Source of the DNA: an uncultured Opitutia bacterium | Lineage (GTDB): Bacteria; Verrucomicrobiota; Verrucomicrobiia; Opitutales; UBA953 | Direction of reading: 5' to 3' | DNA: 64,000 nt | Assembly: GCA_945957395.1 (NCBI GenBank) | Contig: CAMFKE010000007.1 | Location: 124,001 to 188,000, forward strand | Shown here: positions 25,676 to 34,460 of the stretch, piece by piece | Position numbering within the stretch: position 1 is the first letter of the stretch | How the letters are laid out: every line of letters begins with the position of its first letter | Made by a program: the position numbers and the translations under genes | Notes under the pieces: generated by a model | What the model saw: the letters and a program-made list of their open reading frames with translations, nothing else | Told to the model about the DNA's origin: nothing | The model's database searches: none

Positions 25676-26857
25676 GTGAAAAAGTTTTTCCATCATCTGG
25701 GCTCGATGCGACTCACCGTGGCGCTGCTGCTGGCGGCCATGGCGCTGGTGTTCTTCGGCACGCTGGACCAGACGCGCTACGGCATCCACCTCGTGCAGAA
25801 GTCATACTTCGAAAGCTGGTTGTGCGTCTTCCCGCTCAAGGCCGATGGCTTCCGACTCCCGCTCCCCGGTGGATTCCTCGTCGGCTCGTTGCTCACGCTG
25901 AACCTGCTCGCCGCCCACTTCCGATACTTCCGACCGAGCCTCGCACGCGCGGGCATCGCCGTGACGCACGCGGGCGTGCTGCTGCTCGTCGTATCCGGAT
26001 TCCTCACCGCGGCGCTGCAGCGGGAGACCCTCATGCGCATCGGCGAAGGCGAATCCGCAGGCTGGTCTTCCGACCTGCACGAATCCGAACTGGTCGTCAT
26101 CGACACCTCCGCCCCGGACGAGGACCGCGTCGTCGCGGTACCCGAAGCCCTGCTGCGCCGCGAGAGCGCCGCCGGCCGCATCGAGCTCCCCGGCATGCCT
26201 CTGAAGGCGACGATTCGCGCCTTCCACGCCAACGCTCCGGTGGTCGGCCCGGCCATGGCCGGCTCGCTGCCCGGCGCCCGCCTCGCCGGCGTGGACAACG
26301 GCCTTGGCGCCGGTTCCCGGCTGGCGTTCGCACCGCTGGCGGAGGATTTCTCCCCGAACGCGCGCAACAGCCGCACGGCGCTCGTCGAGCTCTTCGCCGG
26401 CGACACCTCCCTGGGCACTTGGCTGGTGAACACCGACCTCGCCGCCTCGATGCCCGCGCAGACCCTCGAGCACGCCGGGCGCACCTACGAGATCGCGCTG
26501 CGCATGAAGCGCACGCACTTCCCGTTCACGCTGCACCTCACGAAGTTCACCTTCGACAAATACCCGGGCACCGAAATCCCGCGCAACTTCGCCAGCGATG
26601 TCATCATCCGCGACCCGCGCGAAGCGGGTGAGCGCGCCGTGACCATCTCGATGAACAAGCCGCTGCGCCACGGCGGCCACACCTTCTACCAGGCCGCCTT
26701 CAACCAAGGGAGCGAGGGCACCGCCACCACGCTTCAGGTAGTCAGGAACCCCGGATACATCCTGCCCTACCTCGCCGTCGGCCTCGTCGGCCTGGGCATG
26801 ACGATCCATTTCGGCATCGCCCTCGCCAGATTCCTCGCTTCCCGCGCCGGAAAATAA
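25676..26857 (+). CDS. ResB/CcsB-like cytochrome c biogenesis protein, first copy
   Basis: A 393-residue membrane protein starting with GTG. Three N-terminal spans are followed by a periplasmic domain and a final C-terminal span (PYLAVGLVGLGMTIHFGIA). The sequences KPLRHGGHTFYQAAF and the opening SMRLTVALLLAAMALVFFGTLDQ are typical of the ResB family. With the CcsA-like protein encoded 14 bases downstream it should form a system II haem exporter/ligase, attaching haem to CxxCH motifs outside the inner membrane. It lies upstream of nrfHA, and the copy at 31241 lies downstream. Confidence 0.83.
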   Translation: MKKFFHHLGSMRLTVALLLAAMALVFFGTLDQTRYGIHLVQKSYFESWLCVFPLKADGFRLPLPGGFLVGSLLTLNLLAAHFRYFRPSLARAGIAVTHAGVLLLVVSGFLTAALQRETLMRIGEGESAGWSSDLHESELVVIDTSAPDEDRVVAVPEALLRRESAAGRIELPGMPLKATIRAFHANAPVVGPAMAGSLPGARLAGVDNGLGAGSRLAFAPLAEDFSPNARNSRTALVELFAGDTSLGTWLVNTDLAASMPAQTLEHAGRTYEIALRMKRTHFPFTLHLTKFTFDKYPGTEIPRNFASDVIIRDPREAGERAVTISMNKPLRHGGHTFYQAAFNQGSEGTATTLQVVRNPGYILPYLAVGLVGLGMTIHFGIALARFLASRAGK

Positions 26858-26871
26858 GCCGACATAACGCC

Positions 26872-28899
26872 ATGGAATTCGCCCCCATCCGACTCCTGCG
26901 CGCCCTGAGCGCGGGCCTGCTCCTGACCGTCGCCTCCGCGCACGCATCCGAGACCTTCGACACGCGCGCCATGGCCGCCCTGCCCGTGCAGTATGGCGGT
27001 CGCATCCACCCTCTGGACACACTCGCGCGAAACAGCCTGCTGCTGCTGCGCGGCAAACAGACCGTCGCCTTCTCCCGCGCGGAGGCGGAGTTCTTCGCCG
27101 GAAATCCGGCCTCGTGGACCGACGCGCAACGCGAGAGCTTCCGCAAGGCGGGGCTGCCGGTGGACGACAAATCCGTGACCGACGCGCTCGCCGCGCGCCC
27201 CGTGCCGCTCTCTCGCTCGGCCTTCGGCAACAGCCTCGCGGCCGACGCCTGGCTGGCCGAAGTCGCCTTCCGCCCCTGGGTGGCCCGCCACTTCCGCGTC
27301 TTCCGCATCGACAACGAGGAGGTGCAACAGGCTATCGGGCTCAAGGTCGCGGACCGCAACCAGTTCTCCTGGGCCGAGATCGCGCCCGGCATGCCCCGGG
27401 TCGCAGACGCGTCGATGCACGCCTCGGCCAAGCAACCGGGCGAGCGCACCCCGTTTGAGAACGGCGTCATGAAGCTCGCGCGCGCCGCCGAGCGCCATCG
27501 GCGGCTTTCCACGCTCACGCTCGTGCCGGGCGACCTGCCCCCGGGCGTGCCGCCCATCCGCGAGTACTGGACCTGGATGAACACCCTCGCCGCCGCTTCA
27601 GAAAAGCAGTCGGCGAACAAGGCGACGGGCGCCGATGCCGCCCTCGACCCCACTTCCGAAAAGATTCTCAACACGCTCATCGAGCGCTACCGTGACATGG
27701 AGGCCAACGGCGACACCGGCCTCGTGCCCCCACCGGCTTCCGCACCTGAGGCCTCGGGGAAGTGGAGCAACATCGGAGGCGCCCTGCTGGATGTCATGCG
27801 CGGCCGCCCCCTCGGGGATCCCCCCATCCTTCTTCTCTACGCCGAAATCGCCGATGCGTACCGCACGGGCGACAACGCCCTCGCCAACGCCAGACTGGCC
27901 GCCCTCGCCGCCGCATATCCGGAAAACGCCCCCGGGCTTCAGCCCGCCAAGGTGCGCGCCGAACACGCGTTCAACCGACTCGAGCCCTTCTACAAGGGCG
28001 CCTGCCTCTATCTCCTGGCCGGACTGGCGGTGCTCGCCGGATGGATCACCTCCCGCCGCCTCCCTCTGCGCCTGGCCTTCTGGACGCTCGCGACCGGCGC
28101 GCTCATCCACACCGCCGGCATCGTGGCGAGAATGTGGATACAGGACCGCCCCCCGGTGACGAACCTGTACTCCTCGGCCGTGTTCGTCGGCTGGGGCGCC
28201 GCCCTGCTCGGCCTTCTCGTCGAACGCTTCTGGCGCAACGGCGTGGGCACGGCGGTCGCCGCCATGGTCGGCTTCGCCTCGCTGGTCATCGCGCACCAAC
28301 TGGGCGCCACCGGCGACGACAGCCTGGAGGTCATGCGCGCCGTGCTGGATTCCAACTTCTGGTTGGCCACCCATGTGGTGGTCATCACCCTCGGCTACTC
28401 CGCCATGTTCGTGGCCGGCTTCCTCGCCGCCACCTCCCTGGCCCGCCGCGCGCTCGACCGCACCTTCTCCGAGGACACCGCGCGCACCATCGCCCGCGCC
28501 GCCTACGGCGCCCTCGCCTTCGCCGCGATCACGGCGTTCGTCGGCACCATGCTTGGCGGCATCTGGGCCGACCAGAGCTGGGGCAGGTTCTGGGGCTGGG
28601 ACCCCAAGGAGAACGGCGCCCTGCTCATCGTCCTCTGGTGCGCCGTCGTCCTGCACGCCCGCCTCGGCGGCTTGGTCAGCCCGGTCGGATTCCTCCAACT
28701 CCTCGTCGTCGGCAACATCGTCACCGCCTGGTCCTGGTTCGGCACGAACATGCTTGGCGTCGGGCTGCACAGCTACGGATTCACCGACGCCGCCTTCGCC
28801 GGACTCACCGCCTTCGTCGTCTCACAGATCGCTGTCATCGCCCTCGGCTGGCTCTCGCCACGGGCACCGCGCAAGGAAGGCCCGGCAGCCTCCCTTTAA
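26872..28899 (+). CDS. CcsA/ResC-like cytochrome c biogenesis protein, first copy
   Basis: A 675-residue protein with a signal peptide and a long periplasmic N-terminal domain (to about 375), then at least eight membrane spans. The family haem-handling WWD-type motif is WGRFWGWDPKENGALLIVLW, with periplasmic histidines in the spans (for example LIHTAGIV, FWLATHVVV). It works with the ResB-like protein encoded just upstream to deliver and attach haem. The long N-terminal domain is unlike the compact second copy at 32515-33297 and may give substrate specificity. It ends 87 bases before nrfH. Confidence 0.85.
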   Translation: MEFAPIRLLRALSAGLLLTVASAHASETFDTRAMAALPVQYGGRIHPLDTLARNSLLLLRGKQTVAFSRAEAEFFAGNPASWTDAQRESFRKAGLPVDDKSVTDALAARPVPLSRSAFGNSLAADAWLAEVAFRPWVARHFRVFRIDNEEVQQAIGLKVADRNQFSWAEIAPGMPRVADASMHASAKQPGERTPFENGVMKLARAAERHRRLSTLTLVPGDLPPGVPPIREYWTWMNTLAAASEKQSANKATGADAALDPTSEKILNTLIERYRDMEANGDTGLVPPPASAPEASGKWSNIGGALLDVMRGRPLGDPPILLLYAEIADAYRTGDNALANARLAALAAAYPENAPGLQPAKVRAEHAFNRLEPFYKGACLYLLAGLAVLAGWITSRRLPLRLAFWTLATGALIHTAGIVARMWIQDRPPVTNLYSSAVFVGWGAALLGLLVERFWRNGVGTAVAAMVGFASLVIAHQLGATGDDSLEVMRAVLDSNFWLATHVVVITLGYSAMFVAGFLAATSLARRALDRTFSEDTARTIARAAYGALAFAAITAFVGTMLGGIWADQSWGRFWGWDPKENGALLIVLWCAVVLHARLGGLVSPVGFLQLLVVGNIVTAWSWFGTNMLGVGLHSYGFTDAAFAGLTAFVVSQIAVIALGWLSPRAPRKEGPAASL

Positions 28900-28948
28900 A
28901 ATCCCGGTTATTTCCGCGAGCCCTCACTCTGTTCTCGCACGCCGACCG

Positions 28949-28977
28949 AATTAACCACAAATCCTTCCGCAATTAAC
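28949..28977. repeat. Direct repeat before nrfH
   Basis: AATTAAC occurs at 28949-28955 and again at 28971-28977, 22 bases apart, in the A/T-richer gap before nrfH. Spacing of two helical turns could suit a paired regulator site, but the second copy ends only 9 bases before the ATG, so chance is possible. Confidence 0.3.
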
Positions 28978-28986
28978 ATTCACTTC

Positions 28987-29616
28987 ATGTTGCGCACCCT
29001 TGCCGACATCCTACGCGGCCTCATTCGCCTCATTCGCCCGCCCAAACGCTGGCAGACGGCGGTCATCGTGCTTGCCGGCACGCTCGCGGGACTCGCCCTC
29101 GCCACGGCTCACATCTCGCGCGTGACCTCCTATCTCTCGGACGATCCGCGCACCTGCATCAACTGCCACATCATGGACCCGCAGTATGCGACCTGGATGC
29201 ACGGCTCGCACGGACGCGTGGCCACCTGCAACGACTGCCACGTCCCCCACGACAACGTCTTCAACAAGTACTTCTTCAAGGCCAAGGACGGCACCCGCCA
29301 CGCCTCCATGTTCATGCTGCGCATGGAGCCTCAGGTCATCCGCATCCACGAGGCCGGCGCGAACGTGGTTCAAAACAACTGCCTTCGCTGCCACGGCAAT
29401 CTCGTCGGCAACACGCAGGACTACGCCCCGGGCTCGCCCCACGCCGACGCCTCGCGCAAGTGCTGGGATTGCCACCGCGAGACCCCGCACGGACGCGTTA
29501 ACAGCCTGGCCTCCACGCCCAACGCCCGCGTGCCCGGACTCGCCCCCGCCGTGCCCGACTGGCTCGCCGACGCCATCCGCAACGCCTCCGCCCCCGAATC
29601 CACCGACAAGCGCTGA
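28987..29616 (+). CDS. nrfH: NrfH-like tetrahaem c quinol dehydrogenase
   Basis: A 209-residue NapC/NirT-family protein with one N-terminal membrane anchor (TAVIVLAGTLAGLALATAH). Four haem-binding motifs are present: CINCH (57), CNDCH (81), CLRCH (132) and CWDCH (159). It should take electrons from menaquinol and pass them to NrfA. The Met in CHIMD after the first motif matches the unusual axial ligand region of NrfH. It lies 35 bases upstream of nrfA. Confidence 0.93.
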   Translation: MLRTLADILRGLIRLIRPPKRWQTAVIVLAGTLAGLALATAHISRVTSYLSDDPRTCINCHIMDPQYATWMHGSHGRVATCNDCHVPHDNVFNKYFFKAKDGTRHASMFMLRMEPQVIRIHEAGANVVQNNCLRCHGNLVGNTQDYAPGSPHADASRKCWDCHRETPHGRVNSLASTPNARVPGLAPAVPDWLADAIRNASAPESTDKR

Positions 29617-29651
29617 ACCCCTTTTAACAGGACAACCCCACATTCCTCCCC

Positions 29652-31139
29652 ATGAAAACCATCGGAGAAATCATCGAAAAACGCCCCTGGGTCGGCTGGG
29701 CCCTCTTCACCGGCACCCTCGCCGCCGTGTTCACCGCCGGCGTGGTGGGCGCCTCCATCGCCGAACGCCGCGGCGAGGCCGCCCTCTCGCGCGGCCCCAA
29801 GGCCGACATCCGCCCCTTCGAGCCCCGCAACGAGATCTGGGGCAAGGCCTACCCGCGCGAGTTCGAGCGCTACATCAAAACCGCTGAATCCGACAAGAAG
29901 TCGCACCACTGCGGATCCGCCCCCATCGACCACCTCGAGAAGTATCCCGACCTCGTCGTGCTGTGGGCCGGCTACGCCTTCTCTCGCGACTACAACCAGG
30001 GCCGCGGCCACTACCGCGCCATCGAGGACATCCGCAACACCCTGCGCACCGATGTCCCCCAGCCCGGCACCTGCTGGACCTGCAAATCCCCCGATGTACC
30101 CCGCCTCATGAACGAGATGGGAGTGAAGGAGTTTTATAAGGCCAAGTGGAGCGACCTCGGCTCGCAGGTCGTGAACAACATCGGCTGCGCCGACTGTCAC
30201 GACCCCAAGACGATGAACCTCACCATCACCCGACCCGCCCTCGTCGAGGCCTTCGCCCGCCAGGGTAAGGACATCACCAAGGCCACGCACCAGGAGATGC
30301 GCTCTCTCGTGTGCGCCCAGTGCCACGTCGAGTACTACTTCAAGGGCAAGGACGAGAAGTACCTCACCTTCCCCTGGGACAAGGGCATGGGCGTCGAGGC
30401 CATGGAAAAATACTACGACGAGGTCGGCCATGTGGACTTCGTCCACGCGCTCTCCAAGACCCCCATCCTCAAGGCTCAGCACCCCGACTTCGAGATGTTC
30501 TCCTCCGGCATCCACGCCGAGCGCGGCGTCTCCTGCGCGGACTGCCATATGCCCTACCGCAGCGAAGGCGGCGTGAAGTTCACCGACCACCACATCGCCT
30601 CGCCCCTTCAGAACCCGGCCAACTCCTGCGGCGTCTGCCACCGCGAGTCCGAGGCCACGCTCATGAAGAATGTCTACGACCGTCAGAACAAGGTCGCCGA
30701 ACTGCTCCACCTCGCCCAGCGCTCCCTCGCCGCCGCGCATATCGAGGCCAAGGCCGCCTGGGACGCCGGCGCCACCGAGCCCGAGATGAAGTCCGCGCTC
30801 ACGCTCATCCGCCACGCGCAGTGGCGCTGGGACTATGTCGCCGCCGCCAACGGCGTCGGCTTCCACTCCCCGGTCGAGGCCTCGCGCGTCCTGGGCACCT
30901 CCATCGCCAAGTCCGCCGAAGCCCGCGCCGCCATCGCCCGCGTGCTCGTCGCCCACGGCAAGACCGAGGTCGTCCCCGTGCCCGAGTTCAAGACCAAGGC
31001 CGAAGCGCAGAAGTACATCGGCCTGGACATGGACAAGCTGAACGCCGCCAAGAAGGCCTGGGCCGAGAAGACCCTTCCCGAGTGGGACAAGGCCGCCGCC
31101 GAGCGTGAGGCGAAAATGGATACACCCGCCGCCAAGTGA
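29652..31139 (+). CDS. nrfA: NrfA, cytochrome c nitrite reductase (ammonia-forming)
   Basis: A 495-residue periplasmic pentahaem enzyme. Its catalytic haem motif is CWTCK (C141, C144, K145), in which lysine replaces histidine, the hallmark of NrfA. The other four motifs are CADCH (179), CAQCH (221), CADCH (295) and CGVCH (326). Active-site candidates are the Arg before the haem 2 region, Tyr in VEYYFKG and His in KFTDHHIAS. It reduces nitrite to ammonium with six electrons from NrfH. The N-terminal hydrophobic stretch (GWALFTGTLAAVFTAGVVGASI) acts as signal peptide or anchor. The catalytic haem needs a special ligase, which may explain the flanking ResB/CcsA pairs. Confidence 0.96.
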   Translation: MKTIGEIIEKRPWVGWALFTGTLAAVFTAGVVGASIAERRGEAALSRGPKADIRPFEPRNEIWGKAYPREFERYIKTAESDKKSHHCGSAPIDHLEKYPDLVVLWAGYAFSRDYNQGRGHYRAIEDIRNTLRTDVPQPGTCWTCKSPDVPRLMNEMGVKEFYKAKWSDLGSQVVNNIGCADCHDPKTMNLTITRPALVEAFARQGKDITKATHQEMRSLVCAQCHVEYYFKGKDEKYLTFPWDKGMGVEAMEKYYDEVGHVDFVHALSKTPILKAQHPDFEMFSSGIHAERGVSCADCHMPYRSEGGVKFTDHHIASPLQNPANSCGVCHRESEATLMKNVYDRQNKVAELLHLAQRSLAAAHIEAKAAWDAGATEPEMKSALTLIRHAQWRWDYVAAANGVGFHSPVEASRVLGTSIAKSAEARAAIARVLVAHGKTEVVPVPEFKTKAEAQKYIGLDMDKLNAAKKAWAEKTLPEWDKAAAEREAKMDTPAAK

Positions 31140-31170
31140 CACCGGGGGCGCAGCCCCCTTCCCCTCCGAA

Positions 31171-31197
31171 CAAGAGCCCGCCCACCGGCGGGCCTTG
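31171..31197. other. Hairpin between nrfA and the second ResB gene
   Basis: CAAG-A-GCCCGCC, ACC, GGCGGGC-CTTG forms a strong stem without a T run. It may tune expression of the downstream maturation genes or stabilise the nrfA mRNA end. Confidence 0.45.
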
Positions 31198-31240
31198 TCA
31201 TTCCCAGCCCCTTCGGCACCGTGGGCCGCCATATCATCCC

Positions 31241-32518
31241 GTGCACGAATCCATACCCGACATCCCGACCCGAGAGCGCTCAGGCGCATTCTGGGTGAAA
31301 TTCGGCGGCGCTCAGGCCGCCTGCGCCGTAGGCGGCCTCGTCGCCACCGGCGTCGCGCTCCAGCTAGCCCTTGACGGGCGGGGCGTGCCCGCCCCGGCCT
31401 GGCCGTACGGCGGCGCCCTGCTCGCCGCCTTCTGCGCGCTCATCGCGCTCGCCGCGCGCCTCTCGCGCGCGGGGGGCCTGTTGCTCGCGCTCTCCGAGGT
31501 GCCCGTGACGCTGGCGTGCTTCGGCGCCCTCGGCGCGCTGGGCGCGGTGGCGGGCACCCTGCCCCAGCACCCGCCGGCCGAGCCCTCATTGGCGGCGAAG
31601 CTCGGCGCACACGCCGTGACCACCTCGTGGCCCTTCGTGCTCACGCTGCTGCTGCTGCTGACCAACCTCGGCATAGCGCTCCTGCGCCGCATCTTCCCCT
31701 GGCGCGCCGGCAGCGCGCGCTTCGCGCTGGGCCACCTCGGGCTGTGGCTCGCCCTCGCGGCGGGCACCTTCGGTTCCGGCGACATCGAACGCGTCAGGTT
31801 GGAGGTGCGTGAAGGCGCGGCCACCGTGCACGGCGTCGCGCCCGACGGCACTCCGGTCGAAATGCCCTTCGGCCTTCGTCTGCTGGACTTCCGACTGGAG
31901 GAATACCCGCCGGCGCTCACCTACCTCGACACAGAAAACGGCGCCATGCTTTGGCAAAAGGGCGACCCGCGACTCGAGGTCGTCCCCGGCGCCTCCGGGG
32001 CATGGAAGCACCTGCGCGTCGAGGTCGAAGAGGTGGTGCCGCGCGCCGTCGCCACCCCGGAGGGCGGATACGCCGCCGGCGTGAACCCCGACGCCCCGTC
32101 CGCCGCCCGCCTGACCGTCGCCGACACCGTATCCGGAAAAACCGAACGCGGATGGGTCGTGGGAGGAGCCGCCGAGACGCTGCCGAAGTCTCTCGTGGTC
32201 GGCCGGGTGGCCGTCACCCTGGCCAAGCCCCGACCGAAAAGCTTCCTGTCGCAGGTGACGCTCTTCACACCCGACGGAGCGAGCCGCGACGCGACCATCG
32301 AGGTGAACGCCCCCGCAAGCGTGGCCGGCTGGCGCGTGTATCAGCTCGGCTATGACGACAAACGCGGCCCCGGCTCCGACCTTTCCACCTTCGAGGCGGT
32401 GCGCGACCCGTGGCTGCCCGCCGTCTACGCCGGAATATTCCTGCTCATCGCCGGCGCCGCCGGCATGATCCTCGGCGGTTCCAAGGCGCTCTTCGCGGAG
32501 AAGGAGGAGACCCGATGA
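31241..32518 (+). CDS. ResB/CcsB-like cytochrome c biogenesis protein, second copy
   Basis: A 425-residue protein if started at the GTG at 31241 (VHESIPDIPTRERSG). A longer frame from a GTG overlapping the nrfA stop is possible but adds Pro-rich, non-family sequence. It has four N-terminal spans, a periplasmic domain with SVAGWRVYQLGYDDKRGPGSD, and a C-terminal span (AVYAGIFLLIAGAAGMIL). It is only distantly similar to the first ResB copy. It overlaps the next CcsA-like gene by an ATGA, so the two are coupled. It probably serves the special haem of NrfA. Confidence 0.75.
   Translation: MHESIPDIPTRERSGAFWVKFGGAQAACAVGGLVATGVALQLALDGRGVPAPAWPYGGALLAAFCALIALAARLSRAGGLLLALSEVPVTLACFGALGALGAVAGTLPQHPPAEPSLAAKLGAHAVTTSWPFVLTLLLLLTNLGIALLRRIFPWRAGSARFALGHLGLWLALAAGTFGSGDIERVRLEVREGAATVHGVAPDGTPVEMPFGLRLLDFRLEEYPPALTYLDTENGAMLWQKGDPRLEVVPGASGAWKHLRVEVEEVVPRAVATPEGGYAAGVNPDAPSAARLTVADTVSGKTERGWVVGGAAETLPKSLVVGRVAVTLAKPRPKSFLSQVTLFTPDGASRDATIEVNAPASVAGWRVYQLGYDDKRGPGSDLSTFEAVRDPWLPAVYAGIFLLIAGAAGMILGGSKALFAEKEETR
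32501..32508 (+). promoter_or_regulatory. Ribosome binding site of the second CcsA gene
   Basis: AAGGAGGA lies 6 bases before the ATG at 32515. It is one of the few strong sites in the window and supports this start, which overlaps the upstream stop codon. Confidence 0.75.
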
Positions 32519-33297
32519 ACGCCTGGTCCCACCTGCCCGTGTTCGCCGCCACGGCCGGCGCCTGCTGGGCCGCCGCCCTCGCGCTCGACGCGCGCGGCCA
32601 TCGCGCCGCGCCCTGGGTGCACGCCGCCGGAGTGGCCGCCGTGGCCGGATTCGTCGCGCTGCTGGCGTGGTCGCTGGGCCGCCCGCCCCTGCGCACGCTG
32701 GGCGAGACGCGCCTGATGTACGCGCTGTGGCTCTCGCTCGCCGGCGCCGTGGTGGCCGCGCGCTGGCGCATGCCCTGGGTGCGCGCCTACGCCACGGTCA
32801 CCGCCGCCGCCTTCCTCGGTTTCACCGCGATGCATCCGGAAACGCACGACAAGACGCTCATGCCGGCGCTGCGCTCGGCCTGGTTCGTCCCGCATGTGTC
32901 CGTTTACCTGCTCGCCTACGCCCTGCTCTCGGCGGCCTCCCTCGCCGGACTGCGCGGGCTGCTCCGACGCGACGAAGCCGGGGCTCGCGAGGCGCTGCGC
33001 GTGGCGGACAACGCCGTCGTCATCGGTTTCGGCTTCCTTACGCTGGGGCTGAGCTTCGGCGCGTTGTGGGCCAAGGAGGCGTGGGGGCACTACTGGGCGT
33101 GGGACCCGAAGGAGACCTGGGCGCTGCTCACCTGGCTGGGCTACCTGTCGCACCTGCACCTGCGCGCGCTGCGGCGCGACCTCGTGCGCCCGGCGCTCGC
33201 CTACCTCGTGGCCGCGTGGGTCGTCCTGCTGTTGTGCTGGTTCGGCGTGAACTACTTCCCCTCGGCGGAAACCAGCGTGCACACCTACGCGCGCTGA
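32515..33297 (+). CDS. CcsA/ResC-like cytochrome c biogenesis protein, second copy
   Basis: A compact 260-residue membrane protein with about eight spans and the WWD-type motif WGHYWAWDPKETWALLTWL, including the tryptophan-rich haem-handling core. Conserved histidines flank it (WFVPHVSVYLLAY, LSHLHLRAL). The C-terminus LLCWFGVNYFPSAETSVHTYA matches CcsA/ResC proteins. It forms a second system II pair with the upstream ResB. NrfA needs attachment of haem to CxxCK, and in Wolinella a dedicated CcsBA enzyme (NrfI) does this; the same job is inferred here. A bidirectional terminator follows. Confidence 0.86.
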   Translation: MNAWSHLPVFAATAGACWAAALALDARGHRAAPWVHAAGVAAVAGFVALLAWSLGRPPLRTLGETRLMYALWLSLAGAVVAARWRMPWVRAYATVTAAAFLGFTAMHPETHDKTLMPALRSAWFVPHVSVYLLAYALLSAASLAGLRGLLRRDEAGAREALRVADNAVVIGFGFLTLGLSFGALWAKEAWGHYWAWDPKETWALLTWLGYLSHLHLRALRRDLVRPALAYLVAAWVVLLLCWFGVNYFPSAETSVHTYAR

Positions 33298-33324
33298 ACA
33301 GCACCGACGCCGGTTGCCAAAAAC

Positions 33325-33360
33325 AAACAACCCCGCCTCGTCGCCGAGCGGGGTTGTTTC
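33325..33360. terminator. Bidirectional terminator after the nrf/ccs operon
   Basis: AAACAACCCCGC paired with GCGGGGTTGTTT around a short loop, between converging genes. Confidence 0.88.
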
Positions 33361-33394
33361 ATTCACACGGAGCGTGAGCGCGCCGCGACGGGGC

Positions 33395-34411
33395 TTACTT
33401 CCAGGCGGGGCCGCGCAGGAGCACCTTGCCGGAGCGGCCGGATTCGCGCGAGCGCGCCACGGCGGACACGACCTCGCTGACCGGCACGATGCGGTCGGTG
33501 GGCAGCGGCAGGCCGTCGCGGAAGACCTTGTAGACGGCCTCGAAGTGCGCGGCGAGGGTCTCGGGGGAGGCCTCGCGGCCCCACTTGTCCATCCAGTAGC
33601 CCTTCAGGGTGATGTTGTTGAAGATCAGCTCGCGGGTCGGGAAACGCACGAGGTCGCCCACCATGCCGCCGAAGGTCACGACCACCGCGTTGGGGTCGCA
33701 GGCCTTGATGAGGCGCATGACGGACGCTCCGCCCACGCTGTTGAGCGCAAGGCGCACCTTGGACTCGCCCTTGAAGGCAGCGATGGCCTTGGGCGCGTCG
33801 TCGTTGTCCTCCACCACCAGGGCGGCGCCGCCGGCGACGAGTTCGTCGCGCAGCTTGTCGGCGTTGCGCACGAGCGAGACGACCTTCACGCCGAGCTGGC
33901 GGCCGTAGAAGGCGGCGGTGCGGCCCACGGCGGAGTTGCCGGCGTTCTGCACGACGATGTCGCCGGGCTTGAGCGCCACGAAGTCGTTGAGCACGCGGAT
34001 GGCGGTGGGCGGGTTCACCAGGCACTGGGCGGCGGCCTCGGGCGTGAGGTCCGACGGCATCTTGAGGCAGGCGGCCTCGGCGAAAACGCCGCGCTCGCGC
34101 CAGGTGCCCTCGGGCTCGGGCAGACGCACGCGGTCGCCCACGGCGAGATTCTTCACGCCGGAACCGACGGCCTCCACGCGACCCACGCCCTCGCGACCGG
34201 CCACGGCGGGCAGCTCGCGCTTCTTGCCGTAGGTGCCGGTGATCATGCCGAAGTCGGACGGGTGCACCGCTGCGCACTCCAGCGCCACGAGCACCTCGCC
34301 GGGGCCCGGCGCGCGCAGCGGAAGCTCCTTCCAGGCGAGAACTTCGGAAGGCTCGCCGGTCGCGGCGTACACGGCGGCGTAAGTGACTGTGGAGGCGGTT
34401 TGATTGGACAT
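33395..34411 (-). CDS. Zinc-independent MDR reductase, trans-2-enoyl reductase-like
   Basis: A 338-residue medium-chain dehydrogenase/reductase. The Rossmann nucleotide site is VVQNAGNSAVGRTAAFYGRQ, and the upstream VNPPTAIRVLNDF matches the MECR/ETR1 branch that reduces trans-2-enoyl thioesters with NADPH. The N-terminal VALECAAVHPSDFGMI and AGREGVGRVEAVGSGV are family features, and the zinc-ligand cysteines of alcohol dehydrogenases are absent. A role in fatty acid synthesis is possible, but quinone or other enone reduction cannot be ruled out. It diverges from the M3 peptidase gene with only 49 bases between starts. Confidence 0.82.
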   Translation of the reverse strand: MSNQTASTVTYAAVYAATGEPSEVLAWKELPLRAPGPGEVLVALECAAVHPSDFGMITGTYGKKRELPAVAGREGVGRVEAVGSGVKNLAVGDRVRLPEPEGTWRERGVFAEAACLKMPSDLTPEAAAQCLVNPPTAIRVLNDFVALKPGDIVVQNAGNSAVGRTAAFYGRQLGVKVVSLVRNADKLRDELVAGGAALVVEDNDDAPKAIAAFKGESKVRLALNSVGGASVMRLIKACDPNAVVVTFGGMVGDLVRFPTRELIFNNITLKGYWMDKWGREASPETLAAHFEAVYKVFRDGLPLPTDRIVPVSEVVSAVARSRESGRSGKVLLRGPAWK

Positions 34412-34460
34412 GCCCGGGGCTTATGCACAGCTTGCGCGCGCATTTCCAAAAAAAACGCTC

